Assembly (NCBI RefSeq): GCF_019443505.1
Contig: NZ_CP080377.1
Coordinates: 1,860,001 to 1,924,000, forward strand
From: Janthinobacterium sp. PAMC25594
GTDB lineage: Bacteria > Pseudomonadota > Gammaproteobacteria > Burkholderiales > Burkholderiaceae_D
Direction: 5' to 3'
DNA: 64,000 nucleotides
This document shows positions 45,949 to 55,720 of this stretch, in pieces. Position numbers and translations under genes: made by a program. Below the pieces are notes generated by a model. That model did no database searches. It was not told where the DNA came from and was given only the letters and a program-made list of their open reading frames with translations. How positions within the stretch are numbered: the stretch's first letter is position 1; every line of letters starts with the position of its first letter.

Positions 45949-46709
45949 GGGCCTTTTTTGGCGACCGCCAGGATATGGCGCGCGATGCCGCGCAAGATAT
46001 TGACTTCTTCCGTCTCCAGCCCCGTGCGCGAAAACAGGCGTTTTAAGCGCGGCATCAGCTTTTTCGGGTTGTCGGCATCGAGGAAATCGATGGCGACCAG
46101 CGCCTGCTGCAAGTGATCGTACATGCCGTCGACCTGCGCCAGGCTGGCCGCGTCGCCATGAAAACCGACGGGGCTGGCGAGCTGCCCATCGCCGAGGGCC
46201 GCCACGCGGCATTCATAGGCCACGACCTGTGCCGCCTGCGACAGGTTCAGCGACGAGTACTCGGGATTGGCGGGGATGTTGATCAGCACATTGCACTGCT
46301 CGACGATCTCGTTGGGCAAGCCGAAGCGCTCGTTGCCGAAGATGACGGCCGCGTGCAAGTCTTCGCCGGCCGCCAGCTGGGCCGCGATGGCGCGCGGGGC
46401 CGTGACGGGCGGCGAGAATTCGCGCAGACGGGCCGACACGGCCGCCGCGTAATTGCAGCCTTCGAGCGCCTCGGCGATCGAGCCGACGATGCGCGCGCCG
46501 GACAGAATATCCTGCGCGCCGCTGGCAAAGGCCACCGCTTCCGCATCCGTCAAGGCATCGGGGAAGCGGGGGTTGACCAGCACCAGATCGGAAAACCCCA
46601 TCGTTTTCATGGCGCGCGCGACGCCGCCAATGTTGCCAGGACGACTAGTTTCGACAAGAATAAATCGCAGGCGTGTGAAAAGAGACGTGTTGATTTCGGG
46701 CAGATTCAT
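45945..46709 (-). CDS. trmJ: tRNA (cytidine/uridine-32-2'-O)-methyltransferase, 254 aa
   Basis: The SPOUT-fold TrmH-type methylase has its three motifs: VETSRPGNIGGVARAMKTMGFSDLVLVNPRF, then AVIFGNERFGLPNEIVEQC, and IPANPEYSSLNLSQAAQVVAYE. This combination matches TrmJ, which modifies residue 32 of tRNAs. The ~85 C-terminal residues form the usual dimerisation helix. No signal for a start other than ATG 46709. It is divergent from suhB and coupled to LysR downstream. Confidence 0.94.
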   Translation of the reverse strand: MNLPEINTSLFTRLRFILVETSRPGNIGGVARAMKTMGFSDLVLVNPRFPDALTDAEAVAFASGAQDILSGARIVGSIAEALEGCNYAAAVSARLREFSPPVTAPRAIAAQLAAGEDLHAAVIFGNERFGLPNEIVEQCNVLINIPANPEYSSLNLSQAAQVVAYECRVAALGDGQLASPVGFHGDAASLAQVDGMYDHLQQALVAIDFLDADNPKKLMPRLKRLFSRTGLETEEVNILRGIARHILAVAKKGP

Positions 46710-46895
46710 TTAAAATAGCGCTATTGCGCGGTATCGATACAGGAAATTTCGGGAAACGGAGTCACAAAACGCTGACGCCAGGCCGGGATTTTAACCACTT
46801 CGGCACCGCTCCGCTCTTTAATTCATTCTTGCACTCTATCGTACCGGCGCCGCAAGGCGGCCATGGGCGGTCGCGTGCTTTTAACGGAAGCTCAC

Positions 46896-47687
46896 ATGCA
46901 CCCAATGCTCAACACGGCGATCAAAGCCGCCCGCCGCGGCGCCGCCGTCATCAATCGCGCCTCTTTTGACCTCGACCGCGTCGTCGTCACGGAAAAACAA
47001 CATAACGATTTCGTCACCGACGTCGACCAGGCGGCCGAACAAGCCATCATCGAGGTGCTGTCCAAAGCCTACCCGGACCACGCGTTCCTGGCTGAGGAAT
47101 CGGGAGCTTCCGCCAACTCGCACGACGAGAATGAATATCAGTGGATCATCGACCCGATCGATGGCACCACCAACTTTATCCACGGCTTCCCGCAGTACTG
47201 CATCTCGATCGCGCTCGCGCATCGCGGCGTCGTCACGCAAGCCGTCATCTACGATCCGGTACGCAACGACCTGTTCACGGCCACCAAGGGCGCCGGCGCC
47301 TACCTGAACGAAAAACGCATCCGCGTCACCAAGCTGGACCGCATCTCGAACGCCCTGCTGGGCACCGGCTACGTGGCCGGCAGCGCCCGCGCGCTGGACG
47401 AATACCTGAAGATGTACGCGATCATGGGTGAACGCAGCCAGGGCGTGCGTCGCGCCGGCTCGGCCGCGCTGGACCTGGCCTACGTCGCTTGCGGCCGCCT
47501 GGACGGCTTCTACGAAAAAGGCCTGAAGCCCTGGGATATCGCCGCCGGCGCCCTGATGATCACGGAATCGGGCGGCATCGTCGGTGAATTTTCCGGCGAA
47601 TCGGACTACCTGTACAAGGGCGACGTCATCGCCGCCAGCCCGAAGATCTTTGGCCAGATGATCACCCTGCTGACGCCTTTCGCCTGA
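46896..47687 (+). CDS. suhB: Inositol monophosphatase family protein (SuhB-like), 263 aa
   Basis: The metal-binding motifs of the Li-sensitive phosphatase fold are present: [26 protein letters not shown] and the C-terminal [18 protein letters not shown]. In proteobacteria the protein also joins the antitermination complex on rRNA operons. ATG 46896 follows ACGGAAG; the frame upstream to 46863 is not conserved. It is divergent from trmJ, with 186 bases between, and has a strong terminator after it. Confidence 0.94.
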   Translation: MHPMLNTAIKAARRGAAVINRASFDLDRVVVTEKQHNDFVTDVDQAAEQAIIEVLSKAYPDHAFLAEESGASANSHDENEYQWIIDPIDGTTNFIHGFPQYCISIALAHRGVVTQAVIYDPVRNDLFTATKGAGAYLNEKRIRVTKLDRISNALLGTGYVAGSARALDEYLKMYAIMGERSQGVRRAGSAALDLAYVACGRLDGFYEKGLKPWDIAAGALMITESGGIVGEFSGESDYLYKGDVIAASPKIFGQMITLLTPFA

Positions 47688-47708
47688 TCGCCAGACGCGC
47701 TCTGATGT

Positions 47709-47746
47709 AAAAAAAGCTGCCGGAGGAAACTCCGGCAGCTTTTTTA
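47709..47746. terminator. Bidirectional terminator between suhB and the Ig-repeat lipoprotein
   Basis: An 11-bp perfect stem AGCTGCCGGAG / CTCCGGCAGCT surrounds GAAA, a stable tetraloop, with runs of A and T outside. It also ends the leftward Tad-end transcript. Confidence 0.93.
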
Positions 47747-47765
47747 TTGCCCGCAGGTATAGCGA

Positions 47766-50006
47766 TCAGTCGCTGACGCCATACGACGCCGACGTCAGGA
47801 TGCCATTCGGCGTACGTACCGTCACCGTCAACAGGCCGTTGCGCACACTGTTCGGCTGGCACGCGGTGCCGATCTGGGTCACGTCGCTGATCATCTGCAC
47901 GGGATAGATCCAGTTGGCGGAACTGGCGCTGTCCATGCTCGGCACGACGAAGCTGGCGCCGCTGACGATGCTGCCATTGCTCGCCGAGAAGCTGATCGTC
48001 GTGCCGGCCGGCAGCGGATTACCGGGCAAGTCAAACGCCCGCTTGGTCACATCCTTGCCATTGATCACAAACACGGTGTCATTGTCGTCGCGGATGGCGA
48101 GCTGGAAGGTGTGAACCTTGTTCTCGAACACAGTGCCATCGACGCACTTGTCCAGATCAATGGTGGCAGCGCCCAGCGGCGTGAAACGCGCCGTGCTGCC
48201 CGACAGCACCTGCACCAGTGCCTGGCGTATATGCACGGTATTGGCCGCCGTGGTGTTGACGCTGGACGCCGACCGCAGCACGCCGTTGTACTGCTTGTCG
48301 CCCGTCGCGTCCCATTTTCCGTTGCCGTTCGAATCGATAATGGGTTCGCCATCGGCGCGCACGGCATTGCCCGTGCTGTAGGCGTCATCCTTGAAATTGG
48401 CATTGTTGCCAACGATGGCGCGGTCATTGCGGAACGGCTCGCCCAGGTCGACATACGTCTCGCCGCTGTCGAACAGATTATTGCCATTCGTATCAGCGAA
48501 ACTTTCCTCGCCCAAGGCGTATGCCAGGATGGTCACGCGGCCGTCAAGCGGACGGGGGTTGCCGGGGCAAAAACGCACGCTGCACGAACCCGGTATGCCC
48601 TTCTGCGTGATCACCGTACCGTCCGTCAGGGTAGTGTTGACCAGGCCCGTCAGGCAGGACGCATCGACGGTACCGCCTTCGGCCGTGAAGCTGACGGCCG
48701 TGCCATCGGGCACGGGATTGTGGAAGTGGTCGCCCAGGCGCGCCGTGATGGTGGCACCCGTCGGCGCGGTGCAGCCGGCATAATCCCGGCCTTCCGTATT
48801 GAACATGGACGTGCTCAAGGTAAAGCTGTCTTGCTCGGGCACGCCGGTGGACACCACCAGCTGGTCCGACACCGTCGACAGGCTGGTGCCTTGCAAGGTG
48901 GCCGTGACGCGGATCGGCGTGTTCACGGTGCCGGAGGCCACCGTGGTGCTGACGCTGCCATCGGCGCCGCTGGTCGATTGCGCCGGATTGAGACTCAGGC
49001 CACCAGCCGTGGTGTTCAGCGAAAAGTCAACCACATGGCCACTGACGGGATTGCCATTCCTGTCGAGCACCTTGAAGGTGACGATGGATGACTCTTGTCG
49101 GCCCGCACCGCCCGTGCCTTTCAGGGCGATGTTTTGCGGCAGCGCCGAGACAAAGCCGATCTGGCCGGCAGCGGCCGTCTGCACCGTCAGGGTGCCCGCC
49201 TGGCTCAAGGTGGTGGCATTGAAGACGGTGCTGGCCGTGATCACGTCCGGCGCGCCGCAGCCCTTGTCGATATACGAGGTGCTGGCCACGCCATTGACCG
49301 TATTCACGGGGCTGCTGATGACCGCCTTGCCGGCGCTGGCGCAAGGCGAGCTGAAGATGACCGACTGTACCGGCGCATACACGGCCGCGCCATTCATCAC
49401 CGTCACGCTCAGGCCGGCCGTGCCGCCCGCCGACAGGGTCGCCGGCACGACGCCCACGCCGCCCAGTGTCAGGGTCGGGTAAACCACCGTGTAATTGATA
49501 TTCGACGTCAACACGCTGCCATTCACCGTGGCGCTGGCCGTCAGCGCAAAAGCGCCGCTCTGGCTGCCGGCAGCGATGACGATGCTGGCCACGCCGTTCG
49601 CATCCGTCAGGGCGCTGGCCGCGCCCGGGGTGAAGCTGGCGCTCTTGTCGCTGCTGTTCAAGATCAGCAAGACGCCCGGCAGCACGGCGCCACTGCCATC
49701 CTTCACGACGGCTTGCACGGTGGCGCTGTTGCCAGGGCTGACCGAGGTGGTCGCCTTGCCGGCCCCGTCTTTCAGGCTCAGCGCCAGGGTCGCCGGCAAC
49801 GGCACGACGGGTGTCACGGGAACCACCGGCGTGACGGGCGGCACCACGCAGCCGGGCAGGTTCGGATTGCGGCTCGGGTCCAAGGTGCTGCAATCGCTGC
49901 TGCCGGAACCGCCCCCGCCACAGCCGGCCAGCAACGTCACTGCCGTGCCGGCAGCCAGACACAGCGCCCAGCGCGCCGACACACCGCTACTCATCAATCC
50001 AGACAT
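47766..50006 (-). CDS. Ig-repeat lipoprotein at the end of the Tad locus, 746 aa
   Basis: A lipoprotein signal ends in LLAGC (lipidated Cys29). A Pro/Val spacer (PPVTPVVPVTPVVPLP) then leads to several invasin/intimin-type bacterial Ig domains, each with ALTDANGVASIVIAAG-like or GADGSVSTTVASG turns. Two Asp/Asn-rich loops, FADTNGNNLFDSGE (about 503-516) and DSNGNGKWDATGD (about 558-570), look like calcium-binding EF-hand/dockerin loops. It is 50 bases downstream of tadD on the same strand and is probably part of the same transcript, so a surface adhesin working with the Tad pilus is plausible but unproved. The ATG at 50006 has a CAGGGAGAAG ribosome site. Confidence 0.85.
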   Translation of the reverse strand: MSGLMSSGVSARWALCLAAGTAVTLLAGCGGGGSGSSDCSTLDPSRNPNLPGCVVPPVTPVVPVTPVVPLPATLALSLKDGAGKATTSVSPGNSATVQAVVKDGSGAVLPGVLLILNSSDKSASFTPGAASALTDANGVASIVIAAGSQSGAFALTASATVNGSVLTSNINYTVVYPTLTLGGVGVVPATLSAGGTAGLSVTVMNGAAVYAPVQSVIFSSPCASAGKAVISSPVNTVNGVASTSYIDKGCGAPDVITASTVFNATTLSQAGTLTVQTAAAGQIGFVSALPQNIALKGTGGAGRQESSIVTFKVLDRNGNPVSGHVVDFSLNTTAGGLSLNPAQSTSGADGSVSTTVASGTVNTPIRVTATLQGTSLSTVSDQLVVSTGVPEQDSFTLSTSMFNTEGRDYAGCTAPTGATITARLGDHFHNPVPDGTAVSFTAEGGTVDASCLTGLVNTTLTDGTVITQKGIPGSCSVRFCPGNPRPLDGRVTILAYALGEESFADTNGNNLFDSGETYVDLGEPFRNDRAIVGNNANFKDDAYSTGNAVRADGEPIIDSNGNGKWDATGDKQYNGVLRSASSVNTTAANTVHIRQALVQVLSGSTARFTPLGAATIDLDKCVDGTVFENKVHTFQLAIRDDNDTVFVINGKDVTKRAFDLPGNPLPAGTTISFSASNGSIVSGASFVVPSMDSASSANWIYPVQMISDVTQIGTACQPNSVRNGLLTVTVRTPNGILTSASYGVSD

Positions 50007-50056
50007 GTACTTCTCCCTGTTATTTTGCTGCTGATCATGTGTTACTGCTATCTTGT

Positions 50057-50887
50057 TCAAGCCTGGTCGCGCCCCAGGATCAGGCGGATGCCGGCGCCGC
50101 GCCCCAGGCTGGCGACGGCCACCAGTGGCATGGCCTCCCCCCGCTGCGCCAGGGCTTGCCGCAAGGCATCGGCCTGGCGTGCGTGGCCGGGCGCGTACAG
50201 GATCTGGCTGCGCTCCTGGCGAAAACCGGGCTGGTTGCGCAGCCGGCTGACCGCCATGCCCCGCGCCTGCACGCGCAAGCGCACCTGCGCCGCCATGCCG
50301 CGTATGCCATTGCCATTGATGATTTCGATCTCGGCCGGCGCCTCCGGCGCGACGGCCACGACTGGCGCGGCTGGCGCGGCCGGCACCAACGCCAGCTGCG
50401 CCGCCTGCACCAGTTGCAAGTTATTGCGCGCCAGTGCCGTGCCGCCATCGCACGCCATGGCCTGCTCGAGCATGCCGGACGCTTGCGCCAGCTCCCCTTG
50501 CAGGTAATACACATAGCCGAGATTATTCAGCGGCTGGGCAGCCGCAGGGAAGTCGCGTACCAGCACCAGCAGCGCCGTGGCAGCCTGTTCAAGCCGGCCC
50601 TGGCGCGCGTCGAGCACGGCCAGCGCATTGCGCGCCGCCAGTTGCTGCGGGTCAAGGGCGATCGAGGCGGCATAGGCTTCGGCGGCAAGCGCAAGCTGGC
50701 CCCGCTCCTGGTAAAACTTGCCCAGTTCAAAATACGTGGCGGCATTCTGGCCGGCGGAATGACTGATGCGCTGCACGCCCTGGACTTGCCACTGCGGCGG
50801 AGCATGGCTGGCTGTGCAGCCCGACAACAGCAGGAATGCCAGCATATACAAGCCTGCCATCCCAAACCGGCTGAATGGCAGCCTCAT
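50057..50887 (-). CDS. tadD: TadD-like TPR lipoprotein with LytR-type C-terminal domain, 276 aa
   Basis: A lipoprotein signal ends in LLSGC (Cys24). TPR units follow (AATYFELGKFYQERGQLALAAEAYAASIALDPQQLAARNALAVLD, then PLNNLGYVYYLQGELAQASGMLEQAM). The C-terminal part (IEIINGNGIRGMAAQVRLRVQARG through YAPGHARQADALRQAL) is a LytR_C-like domain, which is not in classical TadD. TadD probably pilots or stabilises the secretin. The start overlaps tadC by 4 bases. Confidence 0.88.
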   Translation of the reverse strand: MRLPFSRFGMAGLYMLAFLLLSGCTASHAPPQWQVQGVQRISHSAGQNAATYFELGKFYQERGQLALAAEAYAASIALDPQQLAARNALAVLDARQGRLEQAATALLVLVRDFPAAAQPLNNLGYVYYLQGELAQASGMLEQAMACDGGTALARNNLQLVQAAQLALVPAAPAAPVVAVAPEAPAEIEIINGNGIRGMAAQVRLRVQARGMAVSRLRNQPGFRQERSQILYAPGHARQADALRQALAQRGEAMPLVAVASLGRGAGIRLILGRDQA

Positions 50888-51816
50888 ACCGCCCCCATCG
50901 CTGGCAACAGGGCGCGGCGGATCTGCAGCAGGGCAGGCCCCATGAGCACCACCAGCAAGGACGGGAAAATGAAGAAAATCAGGGGGAACAGCAGCTTGAG
51001 CGCAATCTTCGCCGCCGTTTCCTCGGCGCGCTGGCGCCGCTTGGTGCGCAGCTGGTCCGATTGCACGCGCAAGGAGGCGGCGATGCTGGTACCGAAACGC
51101 TCCGCCTGTATCAGCAGGGTCACCAGCGCGTCGACGTCTTCCACGCCCGTGCGCAGGGCCAGGTTGCGCAAAGCCTTGTCCTTGGCGCTGCCTGCGCGCA
51201 GCTCCAGCGTCACCAGTTGCAACTCCTCGGCCAGGATCTCACTTTTCATGCCAATTTCCTGCGCCACGCGCGCCAGCGCCGCATCCATCGCCAGGCCCGC
51301 CTCGACGCAGACGGTCATCAAGTCCAGCGCATCGGGAAAGGTTTCGAAGATTTCGCGCTGCCGCTCTTGCAGGCAATGCTTGAGCCAGAAGTCGGGCAGG
51401 TAATAGCCGAGGGCGGCGGCCAGCACCAGCCACAGGAACAGCTGGTGGTCGCCATGGCGCAGCAGCAGATATGCCAGCAGCGGAAACAGCAGGGTCAGCC
51501 CCGTCTTGGCCGCATAAAACAGCGCTGGTGCGGTACTCTTGCGCCAGCCCGCATTGATGAAGCGGATGCGGATGGGCGACACTTCCCAACCCTCTTCAGG
51601 CAAGGATAGCTTGACCAGCGGACGGGTCAGACTGATCAGGTGTCCCAGCCAGCGCTGGTTCATCCGGCCAGCCTTGCCGGTATCTATTTTCTGCACGTCC
51701 AGGGTATCGAGGCGCATTTGCACCGCGTTGCCCGCAAACAAACGCGCCAGCACCAGGACGATGCCGAACACGATCAGGAACAACACCACCAACAAGCCTA
51801 TCTGCATGCCGCTCAT
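50884..51816 (-). CDS. tadC: Tad inner-membrane platform protein TadC, 310 aa
   Basis: This is a T2SSF-family protein with three hydrophobic regions (residues ~5-27, 113-145 and 275-300) and the cytoplasmic domain FPDALDLMTVCVEAGLAMDAALARVAQEIG, then ERFGTSIAASLRVQSDQLRTKRRQRAEE. With TadB it forms the platform on which the TadA ATPase works. The ATG at 51816 follows GGAAGGTGG. It overlaps tadD and follows tadB by 41 bases. Confidence 0.95.
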   Translation of the reverse strand: MSGMQIGLLVVLFLIVFGIVLVLARLFAGNAVQMRLDTLDVQKIDTGKAGRMNQRWLGHLISLTRPLVKLSLPEEGWEVSPIRIRFINAGWRKSTAPALFYAAKTGLTLLFPLLAYLLLRHGDHQLFLWLVLAAALGYYLPDFWLKHCLQERQREIFETFPDALDLMTVCVEAGLAMDAALARVAQEIGMKSEILAEELQLVTLELRAGSAKDKALRNLALRTGVEDVDALVTLLIQAERFGTSIAASLRVQSDQLRTKRRQRAEETAAKIALKLLFPLIFFIFPSLLVVLMGPALLQIRRALLPAMGAV

Positions 51817-51857
51817 CGCGCCACCTTCCGTATAGTCAACTGCCTCATCTCATGGCC

Positions 51858-52832
51858 TCACACGCGAATGCGGATAATCTTGCGAATCACAAAGACGCCC
51901 ACTACCAGCATGCCAAAGGCGCCCCCGACCATCTTGCGACCGCCGCTGTCCGTATACAACACGGCGAGGAAATCCGGGTTAATCACCTGCATCATCAGGG
52001 CTGCGGCGAAGGGTAGCGAACCGAGTATCCAGGCGGACATGCGCCCTTCGGCCGACAGCACGCGCACCTGGCCCATCAATTTAAGGCGGTCGCGGATGAT
52101 GGCGCTGATACTGTTCAGCAACTCCGTCAGGTTGCCGCCCGTTTCACGCTGGATCAGCACGGCGATGACGAAATAGCGCAGGTCCGTACTGGGCACGCGC
52201 GCCGCCAGGCCCGACAGGGCATCGGACATCGCCACGCCGAAATTGACTTCGTCAAACACGGCGCGGAATTCATCGGCCAGGGGACCCGTCATCTCGTCGC
52301 CGACCATTTTCAGGGCCGTGGGAAAGGCGTGGCCGGCACGCATGGCGCGGCTCATCATGTCCAGGGCGTCGGGCAACTGCTGCTCGATGCGCACCAGCCG
52401 GCTGGCCTTGGCACGCATCACGAGCAAGAACGGCAGCGCCGCACAGGCAAGGCTCAGCAGCAGACGCAGATACCAGGGCAAGGGGCTGAGGCTGCCCAGC
52501 AGCAGCCCGAATAGCAAGCCCAACAGGCAATAGCCGAGCAGCTTGCCCACGTTCCAGTTCTTACCCGACTGCAGCAGCAAGCGATCCAGCCATTGCACGC
52601 CGGGAAGTGCCTCCAGCAAGCCCTGTACGCCCGCATGCGAGCTGAGCTGCCGGTTCTTGGTGATCGACACGGTTTTCTGCGCGTCGTCGCTGGCCGTGTT
52701 CATCGCCAGCAAGCGGCGCGCCACGCGCCCAGCGCCGGCGCCGCGCGACTGCAGGTTGAAGTAAACGGCGCCGACCAGCAGCATGACCGCCAGGAAGATC
52801 AGCAGATACACCAGATACGAGAGATAGCCCAT
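51858..52832 (-). CDS. tadB: Tad inner-membrane platform protein TadB, 324 aa
   Basis: A T2SSF domain runs over residues ~160-300 ([30 protein letters not shown], then [23 protein letters not shown]). Hydrophobic helices lie at ~5-25, ~105-140 and ~275-318. TadB is the partner of TadC in the platform. It begins 6 bases after the tadA stop and is in the same operon. Confidence 0.95.
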   Translation of the reverse strand: MGYLSYLVYLLIFLAVMLLVGAVYFNLQSRGAGAGRVARRLLAMNTASDDAQKTVSITKNRQLSSHAGVQGLLEALPGVQWLDRLLLQSGKNWNVGKLLGYCLLGLLFGLLLGSLSPLPWYLRLLLSLACAALPFLLVMRAKASRLVRIEQQLPDALDMMSRAMRAGHAFPTALKMVGDEMTGPLADEFRAVFDEVNFGVAMSDALSGLAARVPSTDLRYFVIAVLIQRETGGNLTELLNSISAIIRDRLKLMGQVRVLSAEGRMSAWILGSLPFAAALMMQVINPDFLAVLYTDSGGRKMVGGAFGMLVVGVFVIRKIIRIRV

Positions 52833-52838
52833 GCCGCG

Positions 52839-54209
52839 TCAGCGCCCGCTGCCGGTCGGCTCGAAGACCGCGCTGGAAATGCCGATGCCAAAACTCTTCA
52901 GGCGTTCCAGGAAATGGGGACGGATGCCGCTGGCCGAGAAATACCCGACGACCGCCCCGCTCTCCCCCACCCCCGTCTGCTTGAAACTGAAGATTTCCTG
53001 CATCGTGATGACATCGCCCTCCATGCCCGTGATTTCCTGGATCGACGTGACCTTGCGCTTGCCGTCGATCAGGCGCGACACTTGCACCACCACCGATATG
53101 GCCGAGCTGATCTGCTGGCGGATGGCCTTGCTGGGCAAGTTGGCGGCCGCCATGCTGATCATGTTTTCCAGTCGCGTAATGGCGTCGCGCGGAGTGTTGG
53201 CGTGGATGGTGGCCATCGAGCCTTCATGGCCCGTGTTCATCGCGCCGAGCATGTCGAGCGCTTCGGCGCCGCGCACCTCGCCCAGGATGATGCGGTCGGG
53301 ACGCATCCGCAAGGCATTGCGCACCAGCGCGCGCTGCGACACTTCCCCCTTGCCTTCGATATTCGGCGGGCGCGTTTCCAGGCGCACCACGTGCGGCTGC
53401 TGCAATTGCAGCTCGGCCGCGTCTTCCACCGTGACGATGCGTTCGGTATGGCCGATAAAGCCGGAAATCACATTCAGCATGGTGGTCTTGCCGCTGCCCG
53501 TGCCGCCGGAAATGAGGATATTCATCTTCGCCTTGCCCAAGCCCTGCAGCACCTCGGCCATCTCGGCCGTCATGCTGGTGTAGGCGACCAGGTCGGCCAG
53601 GCGCAGGGGATCGACGGAAAAACGCCGGATCGACATCACGGGTCCGTCGATGGCCAGTGGCGGGATGATGGCGTTGACGCGCGACCCATCGGGCAGGCGC
53701 GCATCGACCATGGGGCTCGATTCGTCGATGCGGCGGCCCACGCGCGAGACGATCTTGTCGATGATTTTCATCAGATGGGCATCGTCATTGAACACGACAT
53801 CGGTCAATTCCAGCTTGCCGCGCCGCTCGACATACACTTGCTTGTGGCCATTGACGAGGATATCCGACACGGTCGGGTCCGACAACAAGGTTTCCAGCGG
53901 ACCAAAACCGAGCATCTCGTTGCGGATGTCGCGCGTCAGGTTCTTGCGCTCGACATCATTGATGACCACGGCTTCTTCGTCGAGCAGGCGCTCGACCAGG
54001 CCGCGCAACTCGTCGCGGATCTGTTCCTGCGTCAGCCGCTGCATGCTTTCCAGATCGACGCGCTCGAGCAGCAGCGCGTGAATGCGCTGTTTCAGCTCGC
54101 GGTAACTGCGGTTGTCGATGGACGGCGCGCGCTGCGGCGTCAGGGTAGCGATCTTGCCGTTACCGAGACGCTCGCGGATCGACAGGCTGGGGGCGGGAGA
54201 AGTTGCCAT
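52839..54209 (-). CDS. tadA: Tad pilus assembly ATPase TadA/CpaF, 456 aa
   Basis: This is the GspE/VirB11-family secretion ATPase that drives Flp pilus assembly. Key elements: an N-terminal helical domain, [21 protein letters not shown], the Walker A motif [16 protein letters not shown], the Asp box with [31 protein letters not shown] (Walker B) and the His box [19 protein letters not shown]. Length and order match the family. It has an Ala/Pro-rich start and follows tadZ by 24 bases. Confidence 0.97.
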   Translation of the reverse strand: MATSPAPSLSIRERLGNGKIATLTPQRAPSIDNRSYRELKQRIHALLLERVDLESMQRLTQEQIRDELRGLVERLLDEEAVVINDVERKNLTRDIRNEMLGFGPLETLLSDPTVSDILVNGHKQVYVERRGKLELTDVVFNDDAHLMKIIDKIVSRVGRRIDESSPMVDARLPDGSRVNAIIPPLAIDGPVMSIRRFSVDPLRLADLVAYTSMTAEMAEVLQGLGKAKMNILISGGTGSGKTTMLNVISGFIGHTERIVTVEDAAELQLQQPHVVRLETRPPNIEGKGEVSQRALVRNALRMRPDRIILGEVRGAEALDMLGAMNTGHEGSMATIHANTPRDAITRLENMISMAAANLPSKAIRQQISSAISVVVQVSRLIDGKRKVTSIQEITGMEGDVITMQEIFSFKQTGVGESGAVVGYFSASGIRPHFLERLKSFGIGISSAVFEPTGSGR

Positions 54210-54233
54210 AAAAGAATTCCTGTTCGAGTGGTG

Positions 54234-55394
54234 TTAGGCGCGCCGCAGCATACGACTCAGCCAGCCCTGCGGCACGGCTTCGACGCTGACGCCCGTCAGG
54301 CTGGCGGCAAACTCCTGCAGCGAGCGCGTGATGGGGCTGTTCTTATCCAGCTGCAAGATCGGCATGCCCTGGTTGACCGATGCGGCGGCCGACGCATAAT
54401 GATTCGGCACCGTGCGGTCGATCGTGGTGCCATACGCCGCCTCCAGGTCCTGCAAGCGGATTTCGCCGCCCTTGTCGTGCCGGTTGACGATCAGGCGCAC
54501 CTTGTCCTTGTCGTATTCCAGCGAACGGAACATGCCCAGCAGGCGCTTGCCATCGCGGATGTACGGCAAGGTCGTTTGCAGGATGGGGAAAATCAGGTCC
54601 GCGTGGTCGAGCGCACGCACGCTGACCGCATCGAGGTTGCGCCCCACGTCGAGCACCACGAAATCATACTGGCGCCGCGCCAGCTTGATGATGGCGTCGA
54701 TATGTTCGGGCAGCACTTCGCTGGCGTGGGCCGGGTCTTCCGGTGCCGCCAGGACGCTGAAATTGGGCAGCACATTGAGCATGCTCGAAGCGAGGAAGGA
54801 CGGGTCCAGGCGGTGGATGTCGCGCGTCACGTCGGACAGGGTGGCCAGCGGCTTGCTCTCGGAGACAAACAGCGAGGCATCGCCGAAGTGCAGGTTCAGG
54901 TCCAGCAGGGCAACACGCTTGTGGCCGCTGGCTGCCAGGGCATAGCCGAGGTTGGTGGCGATGAAGGTGGCGCCACTGCCGCCCTTGCAGGAAATGAAGG
55001 CCAGCACCTTGCCATTGCCATTGTCGCGCCGCTCGAGTTTCTCCTCGATGCGCTCGAGCGCCGGGTAGATGCTGGCGGCGGCGGCCGGCGACGGCAACAC
55101 TTCGCGCACGCCGGCACGCATGGCTTGCAGCAGGAATTCGGGCGAATGCTGCGGACACAGCAGGATGACGGCCAGGCGCGGAAACTGATTGCTCAGCCGC
55201 TCGATGGCGGCCAGGTCGGCGCCATCGTTGCCGGGCCGGTCGAACATCAGCACATCGGGCAGCTCTTGCGCCGAATACAGTTGCTCCAGCGGTCCGCTGC
55301 GGGCATCGACGTCGTCCGCCGGATTGCGGTTGCCGACCAGGCTGCCCAGCTCGGCCAATGCTTTTTCGTCGCGGGATATGATGGCGATTTTCAC
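54234..55394 (-). CDS. tadZ: Tad locus localisation ATPase TadZ/CpaE, 386 aa
   Basis: A receiver-like N-terminal domain (residues ~1-120, lacking the standard phospho-acceptor set) precedes a MinD/ParA-type ATPase domain with the deviant Walker A block VLAFISCKGGSGATFIATNLGYALA and VALLDLNLHFGDAS. CpaE/TadZ marks the cell pole and recruits the Tad machine. The start is GTG at 55394 with AAGG upstream. Next to the small lipoprotein gene (37-base gap). Confidence 0.94.
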   Translation of the reverse strand: MKIAIISRDEKALAELGSLVGNRNPADDVDARSGPLEQLYSAQELPDVLMFDRPGNDGADLAAIERLSNQFPRLAVILLCPQHSPEFLLQAMRAGVREVLPSPAAAASIYPALERIEEKLERRDNGNGKVLAFISCKGGSGATFIATNLGYALAASGHKRVALLDLNLHFGDASLFVSESKPLATLSDVTRDIHRLDPSFLASSMLNVLPNFSVLAAPEDPAHASEVLPEHIDAIIKLARRQYDFVVLDVGRNLDAVSVRALDHADLIFPILQTTLPYIRDGKRLLGMFRSLEYDKDKVRLIVNRHDKGGEIRLQDLEAAYGTTIDRTVPNHYASAAASVNQGMPILQLDKNSPITRSLQEFAASLTGVSVEAVPQGWLSRMLRRA

Positions 55395-55431
55395 GATATG
55401 CCTTGCCTGTTCTGTGGTAACGGTGACATGT

Positions 55432-55710
55432 TCATTGGCGTCCGAGGCTGATCGTCATGCCGCCCGATTGCGGCACGGGCGCGCTGAACGACTTCTGGTA
55501 CGCGTTGTAGCCCGCCACCGCCGCCGTGCCATCAAGGCCAGTCACCGGGTCGCGGTTCAGTCCCGCCTGCGGGTTGATCACTTGCTGGGCACGCAGCAAA
55601 TCGACGCTGCGGCCAAAGTTGCGGTCGAAGTGCGGCGTGGTGGCGCAGCCGCTGGCGGCAAACGACGCCAGCAGCACGCACAGCAGGGGAAGGAATGGAG
55701 GACGCTGCAT
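55432..55710 (-). CDS. Small Tad-locus lipoprotein, 92 aa
   Basis: The signal peptide (MQRPPFLPLLCVLLASFAASGC) ends in a lipobox with Cys22. The mature 70 residues include HFDRNFGRSVDLLRAQQVINPQAGLNRDPVTGLDGTAAVAGYNAYQKSF, a pattern seen in small pilus-assembly lipoproteins that sit between rcpA and tadZ in betaproteobacterial Tad loci. It is a candidate secretin-associated (RcpB/CpaD-like) factor. An AGGAGAG ribosome site precedes ATG 55710. The frame upstream to 55848 belongs to no real protein. Confidence 0.85.
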   Translation of the reverse strand: MQRPPFLPLLCVLLASFAASGCATTPHFDRNFGRSVDLLRAQQVINPQAGLNRDPVTGLDGTAAVAGYNAYQKSFSAPVPQSGGMTISLGRQ

Positions 55711-55720
55711 GCTCACTCTC

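Noticed and set aside
52593..55451. 952-codon open frame antisense to tadB-tadA-tadZ
   Set aside because: It spans three unrelated real genes and their boundaries, so it cannot be one protein.
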